Positions 35,886-46,700 of a DNA stretch of 64,000 nucleotides are shown one piece after another (within the stretch, counting starts at the first letter, position 1; every line of letters starts with the position of its first letter). Under the pieces are notes generated by a model, which was given only the letters and a program-made list of their open reading frames with translations, was not told the origin of the DNA and ran no database searches. Source of the DNA: Calendula officinalis (lineage: Eukaryota > Streptophyta > Magnoliopsida > Asterales > Asteraceae); contig OY970822.1 of assembly GCA_963853835.1 (NCBI GenBank), forward strand, positions 88,641,135 through 88,705,134. Direction: 5' to 3'. Position numbers and translations under genes: made by a program.

Positions 35886-36265
35886 TTAAAAACTAATGGT
35901 TAACCAAGTAAGTTACTGTAACTTTGTATTCTAAATTTCAATTCTTAGCTTAAAAATAGTATTCTAAATCCTACATATCGTATTGTTAAAAGACGTATTA
36001 AAAAAAACAAATGTTTCATGAATTTGTCATGTAACTAGCCTTTGATGTAATGTGCCTCACAAATGAGAAGTTTTGAAGCTTTATGTAAGATCTTATGATC
36101 TTGATTTTATAGAAATGAAAACAATCCATAATAAAATTTTAGTTCTAGCAACTTGGTTCTAATCTTTCGATAAAAAGAACCTGTGTATTGATTTGGATTA
36201 TTAAAGATGAAATCAGTTCGATTTAACTTTTGATTAAGCTAATTATTTAAACATAAATAAATTAA

Positions 36266-36548
36266 GGTGTTGTTTGATATGAATAAAATGATTAAGTGTT
36301 GAATTATTCAACGCTCTGAATGATTAAGAGATTTTATATAAAACTTATTGTGAATGTGAGAAATTTTTTTATAAGAATTCTGAATGTTTAATGATTCAGC
36401 ATACGTTTTAAGGAAAAATGATTAAGCAGTTTTTTGCTATCCTATTCAACATATACTTCATTCAGAGGCGCTAAACAAACGCACTGAATGCTAAATGATT
36501 AAGCATTCAGCGCTGAATGGTTCTATTAAGCTGCAAACAAACAGCACC
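36266..36548. mobile_element. Harbinger MITE, GGTGTTGTTTG family, copy 1
   Basis: A 283-bp element flanked by TAA, with ends GGTGTTGTTTGATATGAA and, reversed, GGTGCTGTTTGTTTGCAG. Inner words GATTAAG and ATTCAGCG recur inverted. It belongs to the family of the copies at 46491 and 47533. It ends about 100 bp before the tRNA gene. Confidence 0.8.
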
Positions 36549-36649
36549 TAAATCACCAATAAGAAGTTGTAATTATATCATAGAAATGATATCCTAAACC
36601 GTTCACTTAATTAGATATATCAAAATGTCCGAAACTCTTACAACATCAA

Positions 36650-36731
36650 GACGCTTTGGCCGAGTGGTTAAGGCGTGTGCCTGCTAAGTACATGGGGTTT
36701 CCCCGCGAGAGTTCGAATCTCTCAGGCGTCG
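36650..36731 (+). tRNA. tRNA-Ser(GCT)
   Basis: An 82-nt class II tRNA without intron. The acceptor stem GACGCTT pairs with AGGCGTC, followed by discriminator G. The D arm has GGCCGAGTGGTTAAGGC (box A). The anticodon stem TGTGC/GTACA encloses CTGCTAA, so the anticodon is GCT, reading AGC/AGU serine codons. The variable arm (TGGGGTTTCCCC) is long, as expected for Ser. The T arm is GAGAGTTCGAATCTCTC (box B). CCA is not encoded, and a T-run terminator follows at 36735. Confidence 0.97.
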
Positions 36732-36871
36732 ATTCTTTTTTTTTCCTTCAAAAAAGTAATCTTGTAACAAAACCCATTTTGTGACATACCCGACCCGACC
36801 CGATTCGATCCGTCCACCCCTTGCCTATAACTGCGCAAATCTCACTTTTCAAACTGGGGGAAAGGGACGCC

Positions 36872-39345
36872 ATGGATGAGCTTGAATTTCAAAGAGTTCT
36901 TCATCTATTTCCGGTTGTCCGCACAAGCGATTATAATGTAAATCTCTCAACTCAATTTTCTCTACTTCAATACTTAGTTCGACCGATTACCATACATTTG
37001 CCCTATAAGTTTATTTTGTAGTCAATCGTGTAACACTTCGCACGTTTTAGTTCTTTTTCCTAACTCGCTTTAGGTTACCGCATCTGATTTTGGGAAACCA
37101 TATGGCTGTGAATTCCTTTTGAGAAAAATTGGTAACAACACATTGAGAATTTGAGATCGTTGATAAATATTTTCGGTTGGAAATTGTTGGCGATTGATTT
37201 AATAGCTACAAAAGTAACAGAACACGGATTAGTTCTGAAATCGCAGAGTCCTGAAATTGATATACGTTTAGTTGAATCGATTATTGTTACCTGTACGGCT
37301 ATACAATTGAATTGAAGAATATAAGTATATGTTAATCGATTGGATGTTAATTGATTTAGGGTTTAAAGTTGTGCTTATACATGGTGTTGTGATATTATAT
37401 TTCTAGGCTGAATCTGAAATGCAAAGACAATTAACTACCCAGGCATCACGCAGGGTACTACTCTTCATTAATCATACCTCTTTTGGAAATCCTTCATTTA
37501 TTTCTCAATTTTTCTGTTCTTAACAATTTGCATATCACAACAGGTAAGAGATCGTATGAATTCGCAAATTGAACCTGGTCCAAGGGAAAACGTTGTAGGA
37601 GGCATTAATGGACAAGGTAATCAGATTTATGTTTTACTATATACAATCTTGAATCTTTTTACAAGAGACATATTATTATTATAGAGACTGTTTTCCAGAT
37701 ATAATTATTTATATCTTTATTGTTATTTAACAGATGCGTTTTGGGAGAAGCTAAAAATTGCTGCTGCAAAGAAGGTATGATTGTTTTGTTTCTATAATTA
37801 ATATTCTATATGTCAAAATTTAATAATATAAATGAAAATAAGAGTGATGATGATGTTTGTTGTCATTTTGAAGGTGGGTAATGCTGATGCAGAGGGGTTC
37901 GTGAAGGCGTTCCAACATGTTTACAGGAAACTTGTATGTACCCATTTTTATATTCATTTTCATTTGTTTAACATTATACTATAATGTATAGAGTAAATTA
38001 CTGATTTTGTCCTGTGGTTTGGCCGTTTCAGCGTTTTTATCCCTGTGGTTTTTTTTTCTGTTTTTTTGTCCCTGAGGTATGCAAAATTCCGTTTTTTTGT
38101 CCTTCCGTCCATCCTCCGTTTCTTTTTAGCCGTTAAGACCCTCACCTGCTGAAAACGTGAGGGCATTTTGGTCTTTTTTCATGTTTTAATTTTTTTTCAC
38201 TTTTTTTTTCCTTTCATCTTCTTCTTTGTCTCCATCTTCATCCTTGAATGAACCCTAATTTCTTCATCTTCAAGGATAAGCATAGTGTATTCTAATTGGG
38301 ACAAAATGCAGAACAGATAATGTAATGATGCTAAAATAAAAAGAAATTAGGTTCTATAAACTCAATGAATTTGCTTGTGGTGGATTAATACCCCGAAACG
38401 AGACGAAGATCGTTGTCGTAACGCTGAAGATGTCGACCCGTTCTTGCTATAATTGATGACATGATAACCAAATAATCCTTCCAAAATCACAAGTTGATTC
38501 AATTATTCACTGTAATTTGTAATTAATAGCATAAACACACGAATTTCAAATATTAGCGAATAGGATACATACCGTACGAAGCGTGAAGATTTACAATCAA
38601 ATTGGGAGGTCCATGGAGGTCCCTTGAGAATCAAATCTTGAGAAATCAAATGGTGAAATCAATTTCATGGATTGATGAAGAACGTGTGTAAATCTGATCG
38701 AAATAAACGATAATGGATATGAAAAAAAATTGTATTGGAAATAAGATATGGAGAGGGATTGCAGGGGGGCCGTTAAATTTATGTAATAAAATGTGCATGA
38801 CAATTCATAATTTGTGAACTCCCTCCATTGTTATTGTGAAAGCTTGATGTTGATGGTTGCAGACGTAATTACAAAATCAATGCGTTTACTCGTGAGTCAA
38901 CCGTTTTTGGAAGGATGTGATTTTGATGGAGGCTAGATCTGGTTTGTGATTTTGATTTTGAAGATGAAGAAAGAAAGAAGTTGAAGAAATTAGGGTTCAA
39001 GGATGAAGATGGAGACAAAGAAGAAGATGAAAGGAAAAAAAAGTGAAAAACAATTAGAAAATGAAAAAAGACCAAAATGCCCTCACGTTTTCAGCACGTG
39101 AGGGTCTTAACGGCTAAAAAGAAACGGAGGATGGACGGAAGGACAAAAAAACGGAATTTTGCATACCTCAGGGATAAAAAACAGAAAAAAAAAACCACAG
39201 GGATAAAAACGCTGAAACGGCCAAATCACAGGGACAAAAACAGTAATTTACCCTAATGTATAATAATAGCAAACTAACTAATATTTTTCAGGTTTTTGAG
39301 GAGCTATCTTTGAACGCTGCTCAACGTTTTGTTAAATCGTTATAA
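36872..39345 (+). CDS. Small plant protein of unknown function (113 aa)
   Basis: Six exons: 36872-36937, 37407-37454, 37544-37616, 37734-37774, 37874-37933, 39292-39345; all GT-AG and frame-consistent, ending in TAA. The protein starts MDELEFQRVLHLFPVVR, has a basic helical middle (SEMQRQLTTQASRRVRDRM), then DAFWEKLKIAAAKK, and ends in an amphipathic VFEELSLNAAQRF region. There is no signal peptide or membrane segment. The short exons and clean joins argue for a real gene. I do not recognise its function; a nuclear or cytosolic adaptor is only a guess. The last intron has grown to 1358 nt by a MULE insertion. Confidence 0.8.
37991..39253. mobile_element. Mutator-like TIR element in the last intron
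   Basis: A 1263-bp element with a perfect 9-bp duplication TAATGTATA (37982-37990, 39254-39262) and very long inverted repeats of about 280 bp. They begin GAGTAAATTACTG on the left and, reversed, GGGTAAATTACTG on the right, and share GGCCGTTTCAGCGTTTTTAT and CCTCACGTTTTC-type words. The 9-bp duplication and long TIRs fit MULEs. The interior (about 38280-38950) shows no transposase and no obvious captured gene. Confidence 0.9.
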
Positions 39346-40473
39346 GATTTCATATCTTTTTTTTCTTGTTTTTGTGTAAAACTTAGTTATGTAATTCAAA
39401 GCATGTGTGTTTGATTGATTCATTGTCTTTGAAGTATATCATGCAATATGATATAATGCTTGTGAACTAAAACTGCCACATAACTTGAATTCCTCCTGTG
39501 GAGATGTCTGTAAATTGCATATGATTTTGATTAAAACTTTTTAAATCAAAACAAAAAATTACCTAAATCATTGGTTTATTGCATAATCATCAGACGGGTG
39601 GATGATTTTACTGACATGGATGATGGATCTAACATCTTATTACAGAAGGTTTTTATGTGTAGATAACTTCTAATCTTTTTTTTCTTTCTTTTTCTTCGTT
39701 TGCATCTTTAAATCATTTAACTTGTTAAAATTTTAACATGTAAAAACCTTTACAAATAAATGAGTTTAAATTCTTTGTTATAACTTGCCAAGTTTATCTG
39801 AAATGATAATTTTAAATGTTACGGGTTTGATCTCTTGCATGTGTAAACAAATCTGAAAAGCAAAAGCATTGCAATAATATATACTGAAGTCGCCAAGTGT
39901 CAAAGAAGCATTCATTTGTTTGATGAAAGCTTACAAATGACATTCAAGTAAAAGGGAAGGGAGTACGCACAAAGAAAAGAACATGTACCCAAACAAACTT
40001 CTAAACTCACAAACTGCCTTTCACCTTTTTTTTAAAAAAAACCGCATAAACATTTGTCACACTATTGCTAACTTAAAACAAGTCTGTTACATGACTAACG
40101 GAATTAATTCTACATAGATTATACACGGTTTCTGAAAACCATAGACTAAAATAAGTTATGATAGTTGAAAATGATATTGCGCCTAATTAAGCATACATAA
40201 AAGGAATATGATATCTACATGTTGTACACGTTTAAAAACAGACTGTACCTGTATACCAAAACATATGTTGTGATGTGTGAATAGGTCCCGCCAAAAATCA
40301 TAACACATACAATTATCTGATTCTGATTCTTAAAACCAAACTAATGACTTTGATAACACACATACAAACACACCTTGCTCAAAATAAGGGACACAGAATA
40401 AAGTAGAAGCTTACATACAAACCCTTTATAATGCATCACTGTCCTTACTTAAGCCTAACCATCAAAGGTGAAG
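39346..40473. other. Intergenic, nothing recognised
   Basis: The 3' flank of the 113-aa gene and the upstream region of the defensin-like gene. TATAATGCATCAC near 40428 may serve as a TATA region for the latter. Confidence 0.45.
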
Positions 40474-40808
40474 ATGAAAATGAAAACATCAAAATCAAAC
40501 AGATTCCTTCCTCTACTACTCTTGCTTCTTCTCTTTTCAGGTTTTTCCCTTACAACACTCTCCTTATATTTTAAATTTTTCATTCAATTACAACATCAAT
40601 TAATTGTTCTATTCTGGGATCAACAGCTTGCAATGTTGGCCATGCTATCAGAATCCCAGAACACGTGTGCGAAAAAAGGATTAATGGTAGAAAATGCGAG
40701 CTGAAGAAATGCCAACACAAGTGTACCAAAAAAGAGCCATTTAGTGTTGGAAAATGCAATGGGAACATGTGTATTTGTTCATATTATTGTAAGCAACCAC
40801 CAACATAA
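40474..40808 (+). CDS. Secreted defensin-like cysteine-rich peptide
   Basis: Two exons, 40474-40540 and 40627-40808, joined in phase 1 to give 82 aa. Exon 1 encodes a signal peptide (basic start, then a run of Leu/Phe). The intron falls just after it, as in most plant DEFL genes. The mature part has nine cysteines, including CxxxC (CQHKC) and CxC (CIC), the core of the cysteine-stabilised alpha-beta fold. A ninth cysteine is odd for this fold and could leave one unpaired. A start two codons later is also possible because of the MKMK repeat. It is probably apoplastic, in defence or cell signalling; the target is unknown. Confidence 0.8.
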
Positions 40809-41147
40809 CAAAACTGTCTTCAAATATGTAGGCTCTCATTCTAGAAATAAGATCTCTGATCTGTGTTGGGAGCCCTAAATCATCCTTTTTTGGTTGTTTT
40901 TCAATCTTCAACAGTTCTAAGTATTATAATATAGCTTCACAATCATGCATGTATTGCAAGTTTAAATTGGAACAGAGGAAAGTAAATAAATAGTCATTTA
41001 GTTATAATAAAGTAACAATATCACATTACAAGATACTAATGTTTCATGTTTAATCTGCACTTGTATCAGTCGATTACATTCATAAAACCATCAATGATAC
41101 TATGATCAATATATGTAACCACTACCAGCATCAGAGGCATTTAATGA
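40809..41147. other. Gap between convergent genes
   Basis: Shared 3' region of the defensin-like gene (+) and the cyclophilin gene (-); no further feature seen. Confidence 0.5.
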
Positions 41148-41708
41148 TTAATCCTTAACTACTGTTCGTAGTATTTTCACATCATGAATTGGCCTGAAAC
41201 AGAACAAGATATTTCAAGAAAAACAAATAAAATGTAGTGGAGTTTTACTGTGATACGATCCTAAGAGATTAGATAAGTATCATTATCAGATAATTATTAT
41301 TTAAATATTAGGTATTATCTTTTATTAGGGTTTATCTTTTATCGTTTCCTATTAGGTTTAGGATTCGTGGTTCTCTATTTAAGGAGGCCACTGATCTCAT
41401 TGATATTCAGTCATTGAGAAGTTTAGTATTATTATTTGTCTTTCATTGTTATTAGGGAGAAACCTGGTTCTCCAATTCCAGGATTATCAATAAAGAATTC
41501 GATTAGTTGTGTCTTTAATTAGCGGTTCGTATCATACTGTAACTTAAAGTATTGGAAACAATGAATAACTAATTACATACCTATCGGTATTATCAGTCTG
41601 AACACTACCGAGCCTCTTGACAATCTCCATTCCTCTACACACTCTTCCAAATATTGTGTGTTTTCCTGCCAATTGTAACAACATATATTAAGATGAAGCA
41701 AATTGATC

Positions 41709-41749
<41 letters not shown>

Positions 41750-42442
41750 GCAGAAAAAATGATTACCATCAAGTGATTGAGCTGGTGCCAAAGTGATAAA
41801 GAACTGACTGCCGTTTGTATTTGGACCAGCATTAGCCATTGATAAGATACCAGCTCCTGCATGCTTCAACTTTGGGGTGATCTCATCCTCGAACTTTGAC
41901 CTACAAACAGAGACTTTTGAAAATTGAAATCGATAGATTCTTAAAATTTAAACCTAATTTCACTTTTGGCATCCAATTTTTGTAATCATAAGAAGGCAAT
42001 TTACATCACATTCGATCTCAAATCCAAACATACCCGTAGATTGATTCTCCACCCCTTCCTGTGCCTGTGGGGTCACCTCCTTGAACAATGAAATCCTATT
42101 CCAAATGTCAAATGATCAAACAATTTGAACAGAACTAGCATCATTTAACACACAAAAACACAAATTGTTCAAAAATAGGGTTTACTGGAGTTACATACCT
42201 TGATGATTCTGTGAAATTTGGCGTTATTGTAGTAGCCCCTTCGAGATAGCTCAATGAAGTTTTTGCAAGTTTTAGGTGAGTGCTTATCGTACATCTGATC
42301 AGTATAATTACAATCAATTTGTGTAGTAATCTTTCGTAGCAGGATGATAAGCTCATAATGATCAGATATTTACCTCGACGGTGAAAGACCCCATCGATGT
42401 TTCCAAGGTCACCTCCGGTGGACCGCCTTCAGCACCCGGCAT
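41148..42442 (-). CDS. CYP18-2: Peptidyl-prolyl isomerase, PPIL1/CYP18-2 type
   Basis: Six exons on the minus strand: 42374-42442, 42199-42294, 42034-42095, 41767-41900, 41581-41665, 41148-41193; all GT-AG and in frame, 163 aa. A single cyclophilin domain fills the protein. It carries FHRIIKDFIVQGGDP (catalytic Arg about residue 52), GTGRGGESIYG, MANAGPNTNGSQFFIT and FGRV. The start MPGAEGGPPEVTLETSMG matches the PPIL1 group, which binds SKIP in the spliceosome. Cis-trans proline isomerisation in nuclear splicing complexes is therefore likely. A 35-36 nt A-run (41711-41745) lies in intron 4 and a solo LTR in intron 5. A hAT element ends 118 bp upstream of the ATG. Confidence 0.95.
41251..41534 (+). 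mobile_element. Solo LTR in cyclophilin intron 5
   Basis: A 284-bp TGATACG...CGTATCA segment flanked by TACTG on both sides (41246-41250, 41535-41539). It carries CTCTATTTAAGGAGG as a possible TATA region and ATCAATAAAGAATTC as a polyadenylation-like signal, so it reads on the plus strand, antisense to the gene. With no interior, it is the product of LTR-LTR recombination. Confidence 0.88.
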
Positions 42443-42559
42443 GGTTGTTTACGGAGGCGGAGATGCTAGAAAAACTCCGACAAGGGCTCGCCAGGGACCA
42501 GAGTTAGGGTTTATGCTAGCGTGAACTAGATCGGGTCAGGCAAAGCCCTAGGTGTTATT

Positions 42560-43489
42560 TAGGGTGTTTGATATAAGCGGATTGTTCAATTAGACATTTT
42601 GGATCGATTCGGTTATTTGGTTTTTTGGATCGGTTTGAACTTGAACCAAATTAATAGTTTAGATTTCGAATTGGATTTGGTTTCTGTTGTGAAAATCGAA
42701 TTGTCCAAAGAAACCGAATAGTAACATAAAGTAAATTGATTGATAAACTAACACTTGTTGGTTTCCATTATAAGCAATTATGGTACTTATTTTCTTTACA
42801 TTTCTTATAGTCTATTGATTTATATATACTAACACTTGTTTCACTTTATATTGTATCAGTTGGCGATGTACTAATTCTTTTGGAGTTTTTGATAAAGTTG
42901 ATGCCAAGATTTTTGCATATATGATTGTAAATGTCACAAGTTATGAATTAGACTTGTTTTTATGTACAAAGTAGTTTATCATTTCGGAATTTTACATATC
43001 GAACTTAATATTATTTATGTTATACTCCCTCCGTCCCACAAAAAACTTCTCATTTGACTTTTGCACAAGTTTTAAGATGATAGTTAGTGGTGGGGTAATT
43101 GGTAATAAACTTGATTAAAATATAGGATTTGTTTGGAGAGAGAAAGATAGTTAGTGGATAAATAGTGGTGGGGTCCTTATTAATAATAGTATTATATTAT
43201 GTGGGCCCATCAAATATAGGAAATGGGAAGTTTTTTGTGGGACAAAAATTTAAGGTAAAATGGGAAGTTTTTTGTGGGACGGAGGGAGTATATACTTTTG
43301 TAGTATTTTGAAAATTTTAAGGAAAAACTAAACGGATAAAACCAAACCAACCAAATTGTTATTTGGTTCGGATCGATTTGGTTTTCAAATTAGTTTTGAC
43401 GATTCGGTTTAAACTTTTCAAAATTGGATTTTATTTGGTTTTACCTATTTGGTTCGGATAAAACCAAACCGTCCAAACGAACACCCCTA
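42560..43489. mobile_element. hAT-like foldback MITE built from TTTGGTT words
   Basis: About 930 bp. Ends TAGGGTGTTTGATATAAGCG and, reversed, TAGGGGTGTTCGTTTGGACG. The arms reiterate GGATCGGTTTGG/CCAAACCGTCC words. The flanks (GTGTTATT versus ATGTTTAT) are only similar, so the duplication is decayed. It holds the intact Stowaway MITE at 43025-43288. Confidence 0.65.
43025..43288. mobile_element. Intact Stowaway MITE
   Basis: 264 bp with TA on both sides and near-perfect inverted ends starting CTCCCTCCGTCCCACAAAAA. No coding capacity. It is the reference copy for the split Stowaway at 30335. Confidence 0.92.
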
Positions 43490-44387
43490 ATGTTTATTCC
43501 CGTAATGCTCTTTATTGGTATAATTTGGTCTTTATGTTTTGGGTCAAAATAACAAATTTATTAAGGTTATAATAGTTAATTAAGCTTATAAATATAAGTT
43601 GATGGTGAGGTGTGGATTGTTCTTTCATTTAGCAACTTGAGTATCTTTTCATTCGATTTTTATGCCAACTATCTATACCTACTTGTGGTTTGTTTGGAAA
43701 TTCAGGATCAAGAAGGTGTTTTTCAGTAGGCTTCGGGTGTTGGATCAACAGATTTCCAGCAAAATTCGGGCATCTTCTTTCTCTTGGATAAAAATTAATT
43801 TGTCATGTATTTTAGCCAATAGGTAGTCTAATTGGTGCATTTATCCTTTGTTTTGCTTTTAAATTCTGTATCTTAAGTTCTCGCTAGTTTTTATTTATTC
43901 TATTTGGCTTGTCTAGGATTGGGTGATGACATTGCCGAAACTCTTCCTTTGACGAATCCTTTTCGTTGCTGCTAAATACAAGTAAGTTTATATCAATTTG
44001 TTCAACATAATTAGGATAATTCAAATTATCTTGTGTTATAAAATATTTTTCAGATCCTTGTAATGAGTTAAAAAGGTCTTGTTCTTTCTTTTCAAGTTTC
44101 CTATTTTGAGCACGGATGGTTTTGAACTTTTGATCGGGGCAACATTATAACTTTATAAAACTATCAACTAAGAGGTATAAGCAAAACAATCAAATATCAA
44201 GCAACACCATAAATCAAACTAACACTTCAACATAGAAGGATAAAATCTGAAGGTTTAGAATTAATAATTCTTGAAATATCTCGATTGAACCAATTGACGT
44301 AAGAACATGAAAGTTATAGTATAGTCCATTGATTGTAGTTTTTGAAAATACAACGCCTAAGACAACTTTTTACAAAAAGTAAGGTCA
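43490..44387. other. Intergenic, nothing recognised
   Basis: AT-rich, with short words resembling gene fragments near 43700-43960 but no supported exon. Confidence 0.45.
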
Positions 44388-44405
44388 TTTTAACTGCATT
44401 TAACA

Positions 44406-46043
44406 TTTTTTTTTTTTTTTTTGAACGGCAATATATTAAAAAACTAGCAAGAAGCTAGAACAGACAAACAAAGAGAAAAAAAACCAAAAAACAAGCCCAA
44501 ACTCCAAACCTACCAAACCTAAAAGAACCTCAAACACCTACCCAACAAACGCTAAGGTAAAACCTTTAAAGACTAAACCATAATACAGTAATTAACGACC
44601 CAATAACTCCTAAAAGGGGCATGAACGAGACCCTACTCCATAACACAAAACAATATAGTCTACGGTGCCATTTGACGAAGCAATTTGAGCGCTTTAAAAG
44701 ACCTAAATCCCGGAGAAGATTTCTTCATTTCGTAGAGTGCATTTTCCAATTTTTTTCGATTATTTATTTGAACTAGCTCGAAAAGGTTCATAATTCTAAT
44801 TGTTTTCTTCTTTATATGTGCTTTTTTTTCGGACTGATACTTTCGAGCTTTTAAAGAAAATGGATTTGTTTCAGAAAAAGACTCAATATTCTCCTTTGCT
44901 TTTGATTTTGATGGCGATTTAATATCATCCTCGACCATGTCTGATGAGACAATGTTTTCACCATGAACCTTTTTCTCCATTAAAATGTCTTCCTCACTAA
45001 TAATGGGCCCATTTTTATCATTTAATTTTCCACACCCATCGTAACTTAAATTTAATTCAAGCCCGCTAGAAAGCCCACCTTCTTTGAAATCTAGGTTTTT
45101 GGAAGAATTTAAATTTTGAAGAGAAGCAGATTTATCGAAAAGGGATATGTCAGGCACGCTTTCTGAAAAGCAGCTTTCCAAGAATGATGATGTTGCCTTT
45201 TCGGAAACTGGACTTCTTCGACCCAAGGGTATATTCCGGCCAAACGGTATTTTCCGGCCAAAGATCTCAACCACGTCACAAAATTCTGCCTTTAACCCCG
45301 CTTGTTCTTCATCTGTTATTGACGAACTAACTTCAATTCCGTTTGCTTCTTCACTCCCACAAGGTTGATGAACCATAACCGATCTTTTCTCCTTCTCCGG
45401 TTGTTGAACCACCTTTTTAAAGCTGATGATGATTTCGTGATCCTTCAATGATTCAGGAAGTTTGAACTCGAAAACCTTCCCATCTACTTTGATTTCAATG
45501 GATTTAATGGGATGTTGCACCTCATTTTTTATGAGACTTTCCATACAATACAATGACGTATTCAATCGTCCATGGCTGGATTTAGTAGGAGATTTCTCAT
45601 ACTTGACGATGTTAAACCGAAGATGAAAATTTCCAATTCAAATCCGCTTTAAACGGTTCTCAAAGTCTACCACATCTTCAACCTTAAAGAAACGAGCAAA
45701 CCCAAACCTTTTACCCTCTTTGTTTACCTTTCTAGCTATGTATACGTCGACAACCGGTCCAATTTTGACGAAAATATCCCGCAGATTGGATTTATTCCAG
45801 TCGTAAGGAAAGTTGGTGAAGTAATAGGTAAGTACCTCACCTGCAGAATCGTCTGTTCGCCTTTTATAATCTTTGTCACCATCTTTTTCGCCATCTTGTT
45901 CACCGTCTTGGTCGCTGTCCCGACCCGTCACCTGGATGTTCATAGCTTGTTTCATACGTTTACTGATAAAAGCTGCAATCTTTACGCTCCATTATGGGTA
46001 TATGTCTATATGAGTGTATGAAGATGGAAGAGTATTAGACACT
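44406..46043 (-). mobile_element. LINE-type insertion carrying only an RRM ORF
   Basis: Minus-strand insertion of about 1.64 kb with a poly(A) tail (T-run at 44406-44422) and a 22-bp duplication containing TTTTAACTGCATTTAACATT at 44388-44409 and 46044-46065. Such a long duplication plus a tail is the mark of target-primed reverse transcription. Its 3' end (GCTAGTTTTTTAATATATTG then CCGTTCAAAA) resembles that of the LINE at 49460 (TTGCTGTTCAAAAA). There is a leader, one ORF and a 3' tail, but no endonuclease or reverse transcriptase. Confidence 0.85.
44660..45955 (-). pseudogene. RRM protein of LINE ORF1 type, one nonsense codon
   Basis: One frame of 432 codons from ATG (45955) to stop (44660), broken only by a TGA at 45638-45640. 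The codon sits where the pattern KRI-W-IGNFHLRF is expected, so TGG to TGA is likely. An acidic D/G/K-rich start leads into an RRM (YYFTNFPYDWNKSNLRDIF, RNP1-like KRFGFARF). After the stop comes a long charged region ending in a basic segment (KKAHIKKKTIRIMNLFELVQ). Plant L1-type elements carry such RRM proteins upstream of the RT domain; here RT is absent. It is either a non-autonomous LINE or a processed copy of an RRM gene. Confidence 0.7.
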
Positions 46044-46195
46044 TTTTAACTGCATTTAACATTTTAACCCCATTTTTGAATCTCATAAAACCATTTAGAA
46101 GATGAACACAAACCGTGTGTGTTTTAATGAGCGTAACATTGAACATAGTGCGGTTATAACAAGAAGAGCAAAAGAAGAAAGGGAGGTACATAGAT

Positions 46196-46247
46196 TCCCA
46201 CATCGCTGCAATGAAGAAAGTGGGAGGAAGGAAAGGCTAAATAAAAA
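46196..46247 (+). promoter_or_regulatory. U1 copy A promoter: USE and TATA
   Basis: The upstream sequence element TCCCACATCG (46196-46205) matches the plant snRNA consensus RTCCCACATCG. The TATA-like TAAATAAAAA (46238-46247) follows about 33 bp later. This wider spacing is that of Pol II-transcribed plant snRNA genes. Confidence 0.9.
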
Positions 46248-46265
46248 GGAAACGAAGGAACATGT

Positions 46266-46430
46266 CTACTCACTTACCTGGATGGGGTCAATTGGTGATC
46301 AAAAATGCCCATGGCCTAGGTCAGTGACTTCCATTGCACTTAGGAGGGGTGCTGCCTTAAGGTCGGCCCAAGTGGTCGAGCCTACATCATAATTTGTGCC
46401 AGTGGAGGCCTGTGTTCGCGCGGCCTCTGT
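46266..46430 (+). ncRNA. U1 snRNA, copy A (divergent)
   Basis: A spliceosomal RNA of about 160 nt. It has the 5' splice-site-pairing ACTTACCTG (46272), the stem-loop regions around GGCCTAGGTCAGTGAC and CCATTGCACTTAGGAGG, the Sm site ATAATTTGTG (46390) and a terminal hairpin with GTTCGCGCGGCC. The 3' box-like CATCAGTTCAA follows at about 46439. It differs from copy B at many positions, including within stems (GTGCCAGTGG, TGTGTTCGCG), so it may be a decayed or variant gene. Aligned with copy B, four bases precede the usual 5' terminus. Confidence 0.88.
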
Positions 46431-46490
46431 ACAATAACATCAGTTCAATGTTTCTAGTTTTGATTTTGGTTAGTCGGACTTGGCTCCAGT

Positions 46491-46700
46491 TTGGTGTTTG
46501 TTTGCAGCTTAATTGAATCATTCAGCGCTTAATTTTGAATCATTCAGCATTCTGTGTTTGTTTAGCGTCTCTGAATAAAATATATGCTGAATGGAATAGC
46601 AAAAAAGTGTTGAATCGTTCATTAAGCAATTATAATTCTTATAAAAAAGTTTCTCACAATAAAACCAAATTTTATATAAAACCTCTTAATCATTCTCCTC
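46491..46700. mobile_element. Harbinger MITE, GGTGTTGTTTG family, truncated copy
   Basis: A reversed fragment of the family at 36266 and 47533: GTGTTTGTTTGCAGCTTAAT, ATTCAGCG words and TTTTATATAAAACCTCTTAA are shared. The far end after 46695 is lost. Confidence 0.7.

Noticed and set aside
41635..41869. Minus-strand ORFs reading through the cyclophilin intron and its A-run
   Set aside because: They run across a clear GT-AG intron and a homopolymer; the spliced cyclophilin model explains the conserved part.
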